A DNA stretch of 64,000 nucleotides from Nocardioides sp. ChNu-153. Lineage in GTDB: Bacteria > Actinomycetota > Actinomycetes > Propionibacteriales > Nocardioidaceae. Of the stretch, positions 43,350-52,398 are shown one piece after another (position 1 is the stretch's first letter; each line of letters opens with the position of its first letter). The notes under the pieces were generated by a model. It made no database searches and was not told where the DNA came from. It saw nothing but the letters and a program-made list of their open reading frames with translations. Location of the stretch: NCBI RefSeq assembly GCF_030466625.1, contig NZ_JADEVT010000014.1, forward strand, positions 1-64,000, given 5' to 3'. The translations under genes were made by a program, and so were the position numbers.

Positions 43350-44624
43350 TCAGCCGTCCTGCGCGTCGGCGGGCGGCGTACCACCGCCGGGGGGCGTGCC
43401 GCCCATGCCGCCGCCCATGCCCGTCGACTCCTGCTGGGTGGCGCTGCCGGCGTAGTCGTTGGTCGGGTCGCGGTAGATCGTGTGCACGTGGCCCCAGCCC
43501 GACGTGGTGACCCCGTCGACGTCGGCGCCGGCGGAGCCCTGCTGGGCGGCGAACTCGACGTACGCCTTCGGCCCGGAGATCTGGAAGTAGATGCCGTCGC
43601 CCTGCGTCATGTCGTAGACGGTGGCGCCCGACCAGTTCACGTAGGTCTCGTCGAGGGTCGCCTCGATCTCGGCGAGCGCGGTGGCGGTGGTCTCCTCGTC
43701 GGCGAGGCCCACCCAGTTGGCGATCACGTCGAGCAGAAGCTGCTTCTGCTCGTCGGTGAGGTCCGCGCCGGACAGGCCGGTGCCGGTCGGGTAGCTGCAG
43801 GTGCTGCCGGGCGCGCACACCATCGCCGCGACGGACTCGCCCTGGTAGAGCGCAGCCTTCTGCTCGTCGGTGAGGCTGTCGTAGAACGCGAAGGCGGTCT
43901 CGTAGATGGTGCCGAACGGCTGCACCTCCTCGCCGTCCTCGTTCGTCCAGACGGCGGGCTGCACCCCGAGGTGCGTGGGCGCGAAGGTGATGGCGTCGGT
44001 GCTGCCGTCGAGCGTGGCGTTGATGCCGAGGTGGTGGCCGCCGAACTGCACCTCGAAGGCCGTGGTGTCGGACGGGTCGCCGAAGAAGGCGATGTAGTAC
44101 TGCCCCAGCGACTCCTCCGTGCTGCTGCTGTTGTCGAGGAGGTACTGGTCGCCCGCCATGATCCCGGTGACCGTGGCGTACCCCTCGTCGCTCAGCAGCG
44201 CCTCGAGCACCTCCATCGCGGCGACCTGCTGCTCCTCGGTGAGGTCGGCCAGGTCGAGGCCCGCACGCTCCACGAAGGTGACCGGGAAGTTCGACCACGA
44301 CGTCGTCTTCGTCTCGTCGTCGTAGTCGTAGAGCACCTGCTCCCGCTGCTCGTCGGACAGCGTCGCGAGGAACGCCTCGGCCGCCGCGGCGGTGTCGGTG
44401 ATCGTCGCGGCGGTGGTCGTGGCGTCGGTGGTCGACGTCGTACCGGCGGCGGCAGCGGCCGACGACACCGCCGACGACGACGCACCGGACGAGGACGACG
44501 TGGTCTCGGCGGCGCACCCCGTGAGGGTGAGGCCGAGGGTCAGCGTGGTGGCCGCGATCCAGCGGGCGGTACGGCGGGCGCGCGGGGCGGCGGTCGCGCC
44601 GCCGGGTCGGGTGTTCACGTTCAT
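43350..44624 (-). CDS. DUF3500 family lipoprotein
   Basis: A 424-residue exported lipoprotein. The basic N-terminus, hydrophobic helix and lipobox L-T-G-C are followed by a serine/alanine/threonine-rich linker. A large DUF3500-like domain follows, with repeated L-S/T-D/E-E-Q segments (L-S-D-E-Q-R-E-Q-V, L-T-E-E-Q-Q, L-T-D-E-Q-K). It also carries an F-G-G-H-H-L-G-I-N element and a G-H-V-H-T-I-Y-R-D motif near the C-terminus, so bound metal is plausible. The tail is a flexible G-M-G-G-G-M-G-G stretch. The function is not established. Confidence 0.78.
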   Translation of the reverse strand: MNVNTRPGGATAAPRARRTARWIAATTLTLGLTLTGCAAETTSSSSGASSSAVSSAAAAAGTTSTTDATTTAATITDTAAAAEAFLATLSDEQREQVLYDYDDETKTTSWSNFPVTFVERAGLDLADLTEEQQVAAMEVLEALLSDEGYATVTGIMAGDQYLLDNSSSTEESLGQYYIAFFGDPSDTTAFEVQFGGHHLGINATLDGSTDAITFAPTHLGVQPAVWTNEDGEEVQPFGTIYETAFAFYDSLTDEQKAALYQGESVAAMVCAPGSTCSYPTGTGLSGADLTDEQKQLLLDVIANWVGLADEETTATALAEIEATLDETYVNWSGATVYDMTQGDGIYFQISGPKAYVEFAAQQGSAGADVDGVTTSGWGHVHTIYRDPTNDYAGSATQQESTGMGGGMGGTPPGGGTPPADAQDG

Positions 44625-44710
44625 GGCAGGGACGCTAGGAACGGATCCTGTCCGGTTCCTGTGCGTCGTCTTTGCGTGCCCCACGAGCCCGTGGGCGGTC
44701 GCACGCGCCG

Positions 44711-44798
44711 CTGTAATGCGGTGTCCGGGCTACTGAACACGCCGCAGACCGCCGCACCAGACACCCCAGCGCCGCAGGAGACATCTGCACCGCACCAG
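44711..44798 (+). repeat. Dispersed 88-bp repeat family, copy 3
   Basis: Starts CTGTAATGCGGTGTCCGGGC and includes GACACCCCAGCGCCGCAGGA, ending CCGCACCAG. It aligns without gaps to the copy at 45224 (same length, same orientation), with only a handful of differences. It lies just upstream of the small gene at 44881. Confidence 0.9.
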
Positions 44799-44880
44799 AA
44801 GAACGGCCCCCGAGGTACGTCGCGGGCCCGCCGTCGCCGAAGCCCGAGCGTTCCGGGCATCGCGGCGCTAGCCTGCGGCG

Positions 44881-45189
44881 ATGCGGGTCGTCAGCGTCGT
44901 CCACGTCATGGCCGAGTACTTCGCCTCGCCTCTCTGGGACCGCACGCCGGGCGGGCCGTACGGCGACATCGAGCTCGAAGAGCTGGCGATCAGTCCCGAC
45001 CTGGCCGACGCACTGTCGGCGTGGAACGACCGCTACGGGGTCGAGCCGGAGTCGCCGTTCGAGGTCGACCGGGTGGCGGAGGCGTGGCGCTGGTGGAACG
45101 ACGGTCTCCACCTCTCTCGCCGTCTGCAGGGCGAGCTGGGCTCCGAGGTCGAGGTCGTCTACTTCGAGGAGGAGCCCCCGCGCCCCTGA
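44881..45189 (+). CDS. Hypothetical protein, 102 residues, between two repeat copies
   Basis: A small acidic protein of unknown family. Features are M-A-E-Y-F-A-S-P-L-W-D, a G-D-I-E-L-E-E-L segment, L-S-A-W-N-D-R-Y-G, and R-R-L-Q-G-E-L-G followed by V-E-V-V-Y-F-E-E-E. The sizes and acidity resemble small immunity-type proteins, but no toxin gene is adjacent and this is only a comparison. It is flanked on both sides by copies of the 88-bp repeat in the same orientation, so it may have been inserted or amplified by recombination between them. Confidence 0.65.
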   Translation: MRVVSVVHVMAEYFASPLWDRTPGGPYGDIELEELAISPDLADALSAWNDRYGVEPESPFEVDRVAEAWRWWNDGLHLSRRLQGELGSEVEVVYFEEEPPRP

Positions 45190-45223
45190 CGCCCTCGCGC
45201 TGGGTGCGACGCCCGGCCCGCCG

Positions 45224-45311
45224 CTGTAACGCGGTGTCCGGGCTACTGCACACGTGGCGGACCGCCGCACCCGACACCCCAGCGCCGCAGGAGACACCAC
45301 CACCGCACCAG
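45224..45311 (+). repeat. Dispersed 88-bp repeat family, copy 4
   Basis: Starts CTGTAACGCGGTGTCCGGGC, with CTGCACACG next, and ends in CCGCACCAG at 45311. It is exactly as long as copy 3 and located after the small gene at 44881. Confidence 0.9.
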
Positions 45312-45338
45312 AGCGCTCCTCGAGCAGTACGCCGCGCG

Positions 45339-45680
45339 TCAGCCGCCCTCGCCTCGACGCCCCTCGCGTTCCAGGGCGGCGTCGAGCCAGGACCGCAGGC
45401 CGTCGCCGGCCACCGCCGCGTCGTCGACGGCTATCCACCCTTCGCCCATCGACCGCCCGGCGCCCATCTCGGCCCGGCGAGCGCCCGCCGCCCGCACCAG
45501 CTCGGCGTCGCGGGCGGGCGACACCCGCACCAGCAGCGCTCCCCCGCCGGTCGAGACGCAGACGGCCATGGCGCCGTCGACCATGAACGCGAGGCCGCCG
45601 AACATCTTCACCTCGCGGACCTCCGACTCCCCGGCCAGGGCGCCCCGGACGCGGGCGGCGAACTGCTCGTCGTACGCCAC
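45339..45680 (-). CDS. TfoX N-terminal-domain protein
   Basis: A 113-residue protein of the TfoX_N family (stand-alone form). It contains V-K-M-F-G-G-L-A-F-M-V-D-G-A-M-A-V and A-L-L-V-R-V-S-P, typical of this fold, and W-I-A-V-D-D near the end. In proteobacteria TfoX regulates competence; the small actinobacterial relatives are uncharacterised, so no function is claimed. GTG 45680 lies 5 nt after the stop of the upstream gene, and the two form an operon. Confidence 0.85.
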   Translation of the reverse strand: MAYDEQFAARVRGALAGESEVREVKMFGGLAFMVDGAMAVCVSTGGGALLVRVSPARDAELVRAAGARRAEMGAGRSMGEGWIAVDDAAVAGDGLRSWLDAALEREGRRGEGG

Positions 45681-45685
45681 CGGGG

Positions 45686-46312
45686 TCAGGCCAGACGCTC
45701 GCGCAGCGTCGCGACGCCGTCGCCGGCGAGGTGCTCGAGCGCGGCGGCGCGACCGGTGATCGCGAGCAGCAGCGCCTCCGCGCGGCCGCGCACGACCGGG
45801 CCGCTGCCGTGGGCCCAGTCGACGTCGTCGGCCTCGAACCGCAGTCCGTCCAGCGCCCCGCGGGGCACGAAGCTGCGGTCGCGCGACGAGGCGAGGAAGT
45901 TCAGAGTCGCGGTCAGTCGTTCCGCCGGTACGTCGCGCGCCAGCCCGAGCGGCCACCGGACGTCGAGGCCGTGCACGAGGAGGTCGGTCAGGGGCGCCTC
46001 GGGGCCGTGGCCGGGAGGGGTGAACCGGGAGTCGGCCTTCGCCCGCAGCACCCCGGCGAGCTCGGCCAGCGGGCGGCGCGCCTGCTCGTGGGCCAGCCGC
46101 ACGTTCGCCCGGTGGAAGCTGCCGCGCGCGACGATCATCGCCCGCGCGAACCCGCCGAGCCCCACCTCGAGCGGCACGACCAGGTGGGCGGCGACGTCGT
46201 GCACGGTCCACCGGTCGCAGAGACTCGGCGTCGCGGCTTGCGCGGGGGTGAGCCCCGTCAGCAGCGCGGCCAGGGCTCGGCGCTCGTCGGCGATCGCGGC
46301 GAAGGTGTCCAC
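45686..46312 (-). CDS. Mycothiol-dependent maleylpyruvate isomerase/DinB-like protein
   Basis: A 208-residue helical-bundle protein of the DinB/MDMPI superfamily (TIGR03083-like). The signature C-D-R-W-T-V-H-D-V-A-A-H-L supplies the first metal histidine, and D-L-L-V-H-G-L-D-V-R-W supplies the second. The C-terminal region has R-A-E-A-L-L-L-A-I-T-G-R. The actual substrate is unknown; enzymes of this group use mycothiol or form unidentified thiol adducts. GTG 46312; a TfoX_N gene is co-transcribed. Confidence 0.82.
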   Translation of the reverse strand: MDTFAAIADERRALAALLTGLTPAQAATPSLCDRWTVHDVAAHLVVPLEVGLGGFARAMIVARGSFHRANVRLAHEQARRPLAELAGVLRAKADSRFTPPGHGPEAPLTDLLVHGLDVRWPLGLARDVPAERLTATLNFLASSRDRSFVPRGALDGLRFEADDVDWAHGSGPVVRGRAEALLLAITGRAAALEHLAGDGVATLRERLA

Positions 46313-46454
46313 GCGGTCATCGTCGCGCGCCGGCCCGGCCGCGTCCGCGTGTCGCGGCGACGTGCGCCGTACCTCTCCGCTTGACGGACGCCGGCGCCGG
46401 ACGGGACCGTTGCCCTCGGCGGCCGAGCGGCAGCCGGGGCGACAGGGGTACGTG

Positions 46455-47069
46455 ATGGTGCGCAGGACGTGGACGGCAGCAGCCCTGGTCGCGACCGCGA
46501 TGGGGCTCGGTGCGGCGCCCGCCGCCAGCGGCGCGGCGACGGCCCCCACGATCGTCGTCGACGACGCCCGCGGCGACGTCACCCTCGACCCCTACGCCAG
46601 CTCGGGTCCGTCGTTCACGCCGCGCATCGACCCGGCGGCGGTCGACCTCGAGCGGGTCACCGTCACCTCCAACCGGGACACGATCTTCGTGCGCGTCGAC
46701 CTGAGGAAGTTCTACGGCGCGGCCAAGGTGGCGAACCGGCAGCAGGGCGCGCAGTCGGTGGTCGTCGACCTGTACGACGGCACGTCCGCCTTCCTCACCG
46801 GCACGGCCATCTGGGAGGTCGGGGCCCGTCCCCAGGTCACGGCGACCATCTCCGAGCGCGACGGCGTCTGCCGGAGCCCCGCCACCGTCAGCACGTCGAC
46901 GGTCGACCACTGGATCCTGCTGCGCCTGCCCGCCGCCTGCGTGCGGTCCGGCGCCACCCTGCGCGGCGCCGAGGTGCAGTCGTCGCAGGTGCTCGAGCAG
47001 CGCAACGGCGCCGGCACGGTCACCTCGCGGCGCGTGTACGGCGACGCGGCCACCTCGCCGGGTATCTGA
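46455..47069 (+). CDS. Secreted protein, paralogue of the protein at 53168-53818
   Basis: A 204-residue exported protein. The signal peptide M-V-R-R-T-W-T-A-A-A-L-V-A with alanine-rich cleavage near residue 27 is followed by a single domain. That domain begins I-V-V-D-D-A-R-G-D-V and continues with S-G-P-S-F-T-P and D-L-E-R-V-T-V. The same pattern (D-D-E-R-G-D-V, Y-G-P-S-F-T-P, D-V-E-W-V-T-V) occurs in the protein at 53168, so they are paralogues. Two cysteines may be linked. Family and function are unknown to me. An ATG at 46455 and a GTG at 46452 are both possible starts. Confidence 0.72.
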   Translation: MVRRTWTAAALVATAMGLGAAPAASGAATAPTIVVDDARGDVTLDPYASSGPSFTPRIDPAAVDLERVTVTSNRDTIFVRVDLRKFYGAAKVANRQQGAQSVVVDLYDGTSAFLTGTAIWEVGARPQVTATISERDGVCRSPATVSTSTVDHWILLRLPAACVRSGATLRGAEVQSSQVLEQRNGAGTVTSRRVYGDAATSPGI

Positions 47070-47090
47070 GCAGCCAGACGCGATCCACAG

Positions 47091-47261
47091 TCAGGAAGCC
47101 GACCCGCGCCGACCCGCCTCGGCGGCCTGCCGCTTCTTGCTGTAGACCGCCCGGATATTTGCGATCTTGCGGCGCTGTCCCTCGGTCAGAGGATCGCGCT
47201 GGGACGACGACCTCACCGGGACGCTCGCACCCGCTGCCGAGGACTTCTGGTCCTTGCTCAT
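47091..47261 (-). CDS. Small basic hypothetical protein, 56 residues
   Basis: A short basic protein with a flexible Ser/Ala-rich start (M-S-K-D-Q-K-S-S-A) and a helical C-terminal half (L-T-E-G-Q-R-R-K-I-A-N-I-R-A-V-Y-S-K-K-R). A nucleic-acid or ribosome-associated role would fit the charge, but nothing specific is recognisable. ATG 47261 has GGCGAGG upstream. Confidence 0.45.
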   Translation of the reverse strand: MSKDQKSSAAGASVPVRSSSQRDPLTEGQRRKIANIRAVYSKKRQAAEAGRRGSAS

Positions 47262-47445
47262 CTCGCCTCGCCTCTCCTGAGCGTTCTGCGCGACGCTCGT
47301 CGCGCCCGGTCCACCCACGACGGACCGTCCACGGTACTCCGCGACGACAGCCGCGTCGGCGGGTTCCCGGGGACGTCGAGCTCCTCGATGGCCTCGACCA
47401 CGGCACGCTAGGGGAGGCCACCGACAGCGACCCCAGGCGCCGTGG

Positions 47446-48429
47446 TCACCAGTTTGCGGACGGCGCCCCGAAGAGCTGCGGCTGCCCGGCGACGACGGCC
47501 TGCACCGCGGGCCACAGGCCGTCGAAGCTGAACTCGTCGTACGCCGCGTCGCCCGATCCGCGGACGGACAGGTCGACGTCCGGCACCGCCGCCGGCGGGT
47601 CCGACACCAGCGCAGCACGCCCCGAGAGGATGGCCTCGGCTGCGGCCGACATACCGAGCAGGCGGCAGCTCGCGATGACCCGGTCGAGGGGGAAGCCGAC
47701 ATCGCCGTCGAGCTCGGCCACGGCGGCCCACAGGCTCCGGTCCATCGCCAGGTCGTCGAACGTGAGGACGTCCCGGAGGGCTCGGTCGCCCACCTCGAAC
47801 GTCTCGGCCGGGAAGTGCTCGGCGAGCGCCTCGTCGTACACCCCGACGGCGTCCTTCGCGCGGCTGAAGACGACGGTGTCGAAGGACAGCTCGAAGAGCG
47901 GCGGCCCGTCCCACGGCTCGACGTCCCGCTCCGTCGGCTCGGCCTCGAACTCGGTCACACCGCGCTCGCGCAGGCCCTCCAGCACCCGGGCGCTCACGGT
48001 GAGCATGGAGTTGCGCTGCGTCGTCAGCCCCGCGCGCACCTCTCCGCGCCCGATGGGCTCGACGAGCCCCAGGTAGTCGGCCTCGATCACGCGCCGACGG
48101 CGGTCCAGTATCGCCGCCGGGTAGGTCATGAGGTCGTCGAGCACCCCGAGCTCCCCGAGCGCGTCGACGAATCGTCGCGAGACCACCTTGGTCCTCGATC
48201 CGCCGCCCCAGAGGAGGTCGCCGCGGCGCCGCCCACGGGAGCCCTCGACCTGGCGGAACCAGAACGGGAAGCCGAGCTCGTCGGCCTGGCCGTCCTCGAT
48301 GAGCCGCGGGATCTCGCGCCCGTCGGGCAGGAGCCACGGCCCGAGCTTCGGCTGGCCCTCCCACTCCGGCGCGACCCACAGGTCCCTGATCGCCGACTTC
48401 CCGCGCAGCGAGAACCACTCACCGTCCAC
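47446..48429 (-). CDS. Hypothetical protein, 327 residues
   Basis: A soluble acidic protein of unknown family. The N-terminal part contains I-R-D-L-W-V-A-P-E-W-E-G and L-L-P-D-G-R-E-I-P, then L-G-F-P-F-W-F-R-Q-V-E-G. The middle is D-L-M-T-Y-P-A-A-I-L-D-R-R, and the C-terminal part has W-A-A-V-A-E-L-D-G-D-V-G. No catalytic motif, signal peptide or membrane helix is seen. GTG 48429 follows GGGGGAGA. It sits 9 nt downstream of the ABC exporter operon and is probably co-transcribed with it. Confidence 0.6.
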   Translation of the reverse strand: MDGEWFSLRGKSAIRDLWVAPEWEGQPKLGPWLLPDGREIPRLIEDGQADELGFPFWFRQVEGSRGRRRGDLLWGGGSRTKVVSRRFVDALGELGVLDDLMTYPAAILDRRRRVIEADYLGLVEPIGRGEVRAGLTTQRNSMLTVSARVLEGLRERGVTEFEAEPTERDVEPWDGPPLFELSFDTVVFSRAKDAVGVYDEALAEHFPAETFEVGDRALRDVLTFDDLAMDRSLWAAVAELDGDVGFPLDRVIASCRLLGMSAAAEAILSGRAALVSDPPAAVPDVDLSVRGSGDAAYDEFSFDGLWPAVQAVVAGQPQLFGAPSANW

Positions 48430-48438
48430 GTCTCCCCC

Positions 48439-50451
48439 TCACTCGATCGCGCTCGCCGCGAACTGCGACCGGTAGAGCGCGGCGTACGCGCCGTCGGCCT
48501 CCAGCAGCTCGCCGTGCGTCCCCTGCTCGACGATGCGCCCGGCCTCCATCACGAGGATGACGTCGGCGTCGCGGATGGTGGAGAGCCGGTGGGCGATGAC
48601 GAACGACGTCCGGTCCTCGCGCAGCGCGCCCATCGCCTTCTGCAGCAGCAGCTCGGTGCGGGTGTCGACGGAGCTGGTGGCCTCGTCGAGGATCAGCAGC
48701 GCCGGGTCGGCGAGGAACGCGCGGGCGATGGTGAGCAGCTGCCGCTCGCCGGCCGACAGGTTCTCGCCGTTCTCGGTGACGACGGTGCCGTAGCCGTCGG
48801 GCAGCGAGCCCACGAACCGGTCGACGTACGTCGCGCGCGCGGCCTCGAGGATCTCGTCCTCGCCGGCGCCCGGGCGGCCGTAGGCGATGTTGTCGCGGAT
48901 GGTGCCCTCGAAGAGCCAGGTGTCCTGCAGCACCATGCCGGTCTGCGCGCGCAGGTCGTGGCGCGACAGCTCGGTGACGTCGACCCCGTCGAGCGTGATG
49001 CGCCCGGCGTCGAGCTCGTAGAAGCGCAGCACGAGGTTGACCAGCGTCGTCTTGCCGGCGCCGGTCGGGCCGACGATCGCGACGGTCTGGCCGGGGCGCG
49101 CGACGAGCGAGAGGTCCTCGATGAGCGGCCGGTCGGCGCTGTAGGAGAACGAGACGTGCTCGAACGCGACCTCGCCGCGCCCCCGGGGTGCCTCGGCCGC
49201 GGCGGCGGCCCGGGCGGCCACGATGGTGGCGTCGACCTCCTCGTCGGCGTCGAGCAGCTCGAAGACCCGCTCGGCGGACGCGACGCCCGACTGCAGCAGG
49301 TTCGTCATCGACGCGACGGTGGTCAGCGGCTGGTTGAACTGCCGGGAGTACTGGATGAACGCCTGCACGTCCCCGATCGTGATCGCGCCGGCGGTCACGC
49401 GGAACGCGCCGACGACGGCCACCACGACGTACGACAGGTTGCCGATGAGCATCATCACGGGCATGAGGAGCCCGGAGACGAACTGGGCGCGGTAAGCCGC
49501 GTCGTAGAGCGCGTCGTTCTGCTCGGCGAAGACCTCCTCGGCGGCTCCCCGGCGACCCATGACGGTGACGAGCGCGTGCCCGGAGATGGACTCCTCGACG
49601 TGGGCGTTGAGCGAGCCGGTGCGGCGCCACTGGGTGACGAACTGCGGCTGGCTGCGCTTCATCACCGCGCCGGTCAGCACCAGCGAGACCGGCACCGCGA
49701 TGAGCGCCACGACGGCGAGCAGCGGCGAGATCCACAGCATCATCGCGAGGATCCCGACGACGGTGAGCAGCGAGGTGAGCAGCTGGCTCATCGTCTGCTG
49801 CAGGGTCTGCCCGACGTTGTCGATGTCGTTGGTGACGCGGCTCAGCAGCTCGCCGCGCGGCGCCTTGTCGAAGGTCGCGAGCGGCATGGCGTGGATCTTG
49901 CGCTCGACGTCGGCGCGCAACTCGCGGATGGTCGACTGCACGACGTCGTTGAGCAACCACCCCTGCAGCCACGCGAGCGCGGCAGCTGCGACGTACACGG
50001 CGAGCACGACGAGCAGCGCCTGCCCGACGGCCCCGAAGTCGACCCCCCGACCGGGCACGAGGCCGTCCATCCCCGACACGAGGTCGGCGAGCTCGCCCTG
50101 GCCGCCGGCCCGCAGCACGGTCTCGGCCTGCTCCGCGGTCTGGCCGCCGGGCAGCTGGCGGCCGATGTAGCTGGCGAACACGAGGTCGGTGGCGCGTCCG
50201 AGCAGCCACGGCCCGAGCGACATGAGGGTGACGCTGCCGATGGCGAGCAGCACCACGAGGGTGGCCTTGGCACGCTGGGGGCGCATGCGGCGCAGCAGCC
50301 GGCGGGCCGACGGCACGAACGCCATGGCCTTCTCCCCCGCGCCCATGGCGCCGGCGGGCCCGGGCCCGCGCTGGGGTACGGCGATCCGCTCGGTCGCGCG
50401 CAGCCCGCCGCCGTGCTTCTCGTCGGTGCGCTGCTCCTGGTCGGTGCTCAT
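48439..50451 (-). CDS. ABC exporter, second half-transporter (fused TMD-NBD)
   Basis: A 670-residue half-transporter with an extended cytoplasmic N-terminus (about 60 residues) before six transmembrane helices. The NBD has Walker A V-G-P-T-G-A-G-K-T-T, signature L-S-A-G-E-R-Q and Walker B L-L-I-L-D-E-A-T with the catalytic glutamate. The signature is altered (A-G-E for G-G-Q) whereas Walker B is intact, the reverse of the partner encoded upstream. The ATG overlaps the upstream gene by 4 nt. Together they should form a heterodimeric exporter of lipid, drug or peptide; the substrate is unknown. Confidence 0.92.
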   Translation of the reverse strand: MSTDQEQRTDEKHGGGLRATERIAVPQRGPGPAGAMGAGEKAMAFVPSARRLLRRMRPQRAKATLVVLLAIGSVTLMSLGPWLLGRATDLVFASYIGRQLPGGQTAEQAETVLRAGGQGELADLVSGMDGLVPGRGVDFGAVGQALLVVLAVYVAAAALAWLQGWLLNDVVQSTIRELRADVERKIHAMPLATFDKAPRGELLSRVTNDIDNVGQTLQQTMSQLLTSLLTVVGILAMMLWISPLLAVVALIAVPVSLVLTGAVMKRSQPQFVTQWRRTGSLNAHVEESISGHALVTVMGRRGAAEEVFAEQNDALYDAAYRAQFVSGLLMPVMMLIGNLSYVVVAVVGAFRVTAGAITIGDVQAFIQYSRQFNQPLTTVASMTNLLQSGVASAERVFELLDADEEVDATIVAARAAAAAEAPRGRGEVAFEHVSFSYSADRPLIEDLSLVARPGQTVAIVGPTGAGKTTLVNLVLRFYELDAGRITLDGVDVTELSRHDLRAQTGMVLQDTWLFEGTIRDNIAYGRPGAGEDEILEAARATYVDRFVGSLPDGYGTVVTENGENLSAGERQLLTIARAFLADPALLILDEATSSVDTRTELLLQKAMGALREDRTSFVIAHRLSTIRDADVILVMEAGRIVEQGTHGELLEADGAYAALYRSQFAASAIE

Positions 50452-52181
50452 GCCGCCTCCTCCGCGCTCAGCTGGGACGCGACGATCTCGGCGTACGTCG
50501 GGCAGTCGTCGACGAGCGTCTCGTGGGTGCCGGAGCCGACGAGGTGCCCGTCCTCGAGCACGAGGATGAGGTCGGCGTCACGGATGGTGGAGATGCGCTG
50601 GGCGACGACGAGCACGCACGCGTCGGTGGTCCACGGCTTCAGCGCCGCGCGGAGCCGGGCGTCGGTGGCGAGGTCGAGGGCGGAGAACGAGTCGTCGAAG
50701 AGGTAGACCTCGGGGCGGCGCACGAGGGCCCGCGCGATGGCGAGGCGCTGGCGCTGGCCGCCGGAGAAGTTGGTGCCGCCCTGGGCGACGACCGAGTCGA
50801 GCCCGTCGGGGAGCGCGGCGACGAAGTCGCGGGCCTGGGCGACCTCGAGGGCCTCCCACAGCTCGTCGTCGGTCGCGTCGGCCTTGCCGTGGCGCAGGTT
50901 GCTGGCGATGGTGCCGCTGAAGAGGAACGCGCGCTGGGGCACCAGCCCGATGCGCGACCACAACAGCTCGGGGTCGACCTGGCGCACGTCGACGCCACCG
51001 ACGAGCACGCGGCCCTCGGTGGCGTCCATGAGCCGGGGCACGAGGTCGACGAGGGTCGACTTGCCGGAGCCGGTGGAGCCGATGACGGCGACGGTCTGGC
51101 CGGGGCCGGCGGAGAACGAGACGTCGGTGAGGACGGGCTTCTCGGCGCCGGGGTGGGTGAAGCCGGCGTGCTCGAAGCGCAGCGTCGCCGACTCGGGCAG
51201 GTGGGTGACGGGCTGCTCGGGCGGGTGGACGCTGGAGGAGGTGTCGAGCACCTCGCTGATGCGATCGGCGCAGACCGCGGCGCGCGGGATCTGCATGAGC
51301 ATGAAGGTGCCCATCATCACCGACATGACGATCTGCATGAGGTAGGCGATGAACGCGGTCAGCTGGCCCACGCCCAGCTCGCCGGAGTCGACGCGGTGGC
51401 CGCCGAACCAGATGACGGCGACGCTCGCGACGTTGACGACGAGCATGACGAGCGGGAACAGGGTGGCCAGCCAGCGGCCGGCGCGGATGGAGACCTCGGT
51501 GAGCTGGGCGTTGGCGTCGTCGAACCGGTCGGTCTCCTCGCGCTCGCGCACGAAGCTGCGCACGACGCGGATGCCGGTGATCTGCTCGCGCAGCACGCGG
51601 TTGACGGTGTCGATGCGGCCCTGCTGGGCGCGGAAGCTCGGCACCATGCCGCGCACGACGATCGCGACGACCACGAAGAGGGTGGGCACGACGACGGCGA
51701 AGATCCATGACAACCCGACGTCGGTGTAGAGCGCCATCGCGATGCCGCCGAACATCATGATCGGCACCGACACCGCGATGCTGCACGTCATCAGGGTGAG
51801 CATCTGCACCTGCTGCACGTCGTTCGTCACCCGCGTGATGAGCGACGGCGCCCCGAACTGCCCGACCTCCCGCCCGGAGAACCCGGTGATGCGTCCGAAC
51901 AGCTCCGCCCGCATGTCCCGCCCGACCGCCATCGCGGTGCGCGCCGAGAACCAGACGGCCGTCACCTGGCAGGCGATCTGCCCGAGGCAGATGAGCAGCA
52001 TGAGCGCGCCGATGCGCAGCACGTGGCCCGTGTCCCCCTGGGTGACGCCCTCGTCGATGATCGAGGCGTTGAGGTTGGGCAGGAACAGCATCGCCCCCGT
52101 CGACCCCAGCTGCAGCAGCCCGATGACGAGCAGCTGGCGGCGGTAGGGACGCAGGTGGTCACGCAGCAGGCGGAACAGCAA
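50448..52181 (-). CDS. ABC exporter, first half-transporter (fused TMD-NBD)
   Basis: A 577-residue half-transporter, the usual length. Six helices are followed by an NBD with Walker A I-G-S-T-G-S-G-K-S-T, signature F-S-G-G-Q-R-Q and Walker B V-Y-L-F-D-D-S-F, where the catalytic glutamate is aspartate. With the partner it would form one degenerate and one active ATP site. Start: TTG 52181 with GAGG 5 nt upstream fits family length best; the frame stays open upstream to 52556 but has no helix or motif there. It is first in the operon. Confidence 0.9.
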   Translation of the reverse strand: MLFRLLRDHLRPYRRQLLVIGLLQLGSTGAMLFLPNLNASIIDEGVTQGDTGHVLRIGALMLLICLGQIACQVTAVWFSARTAMAVGRDMRAELFGRITGFSGREVGQFGAPSLITRVTNDVQQVQMLTLMTCSIAVSVPIMMFGGIAMALYTDVGLSWIFAVVVPTLFVVVAIVVRGMVPSFRAQQGRIDTVNRVLREQITGIRVVRSFVREREETDRFDDANAQLTEVSIRAGRWLATLFPLVMLVVNVASVAVIWFGGHRVDSGELGVGQLTAFIAYLMQIVMSVMMGTFMLMQIPRAAVCADRISEVLDTSSSVHPPEQPVTHLPESATLRFEHAGFTHPGAEKPVLTDVSFSAGPGQTVAVIGSTGSGKSTLVDLVPRLMDATEGRVLVGGVDVRQVDPELLWSRIGLVPQRAFLFSGTIASNLRHGKADATDDELWEALEVAQARDFVAALPDGLDSVVAQGGTNFSGGQRQRLAIARALVRRPEVYLFDDSFSALDLATDARLRAALKPWTTDACVLVVAQRISTIRDADLILVLEDGHLVGSGTHETLVDDCPTYAEIVASQLSAEEAA

Positions 52182-52398
52182 GTGGGCCTCGGTTCGAGCG
52201 GTGGGGGTACGGCGGCAGTCGCGGTGGCGGCGCGTCTGCGGCGGGGTGCGAGGCCCGTCAGGCGGCGCGTCGCGCGCCGGTCGCCCACGATATCGGGGGT
52301 GGCCTCGCCGGGCTTCCGACTTTCGGCGGGGTTCGGGGGTCTCGGGTACGGCGTGCGGGTGCGGCGTTCGCGGCACGTGGGCGGGCGAGGGGCCTACG

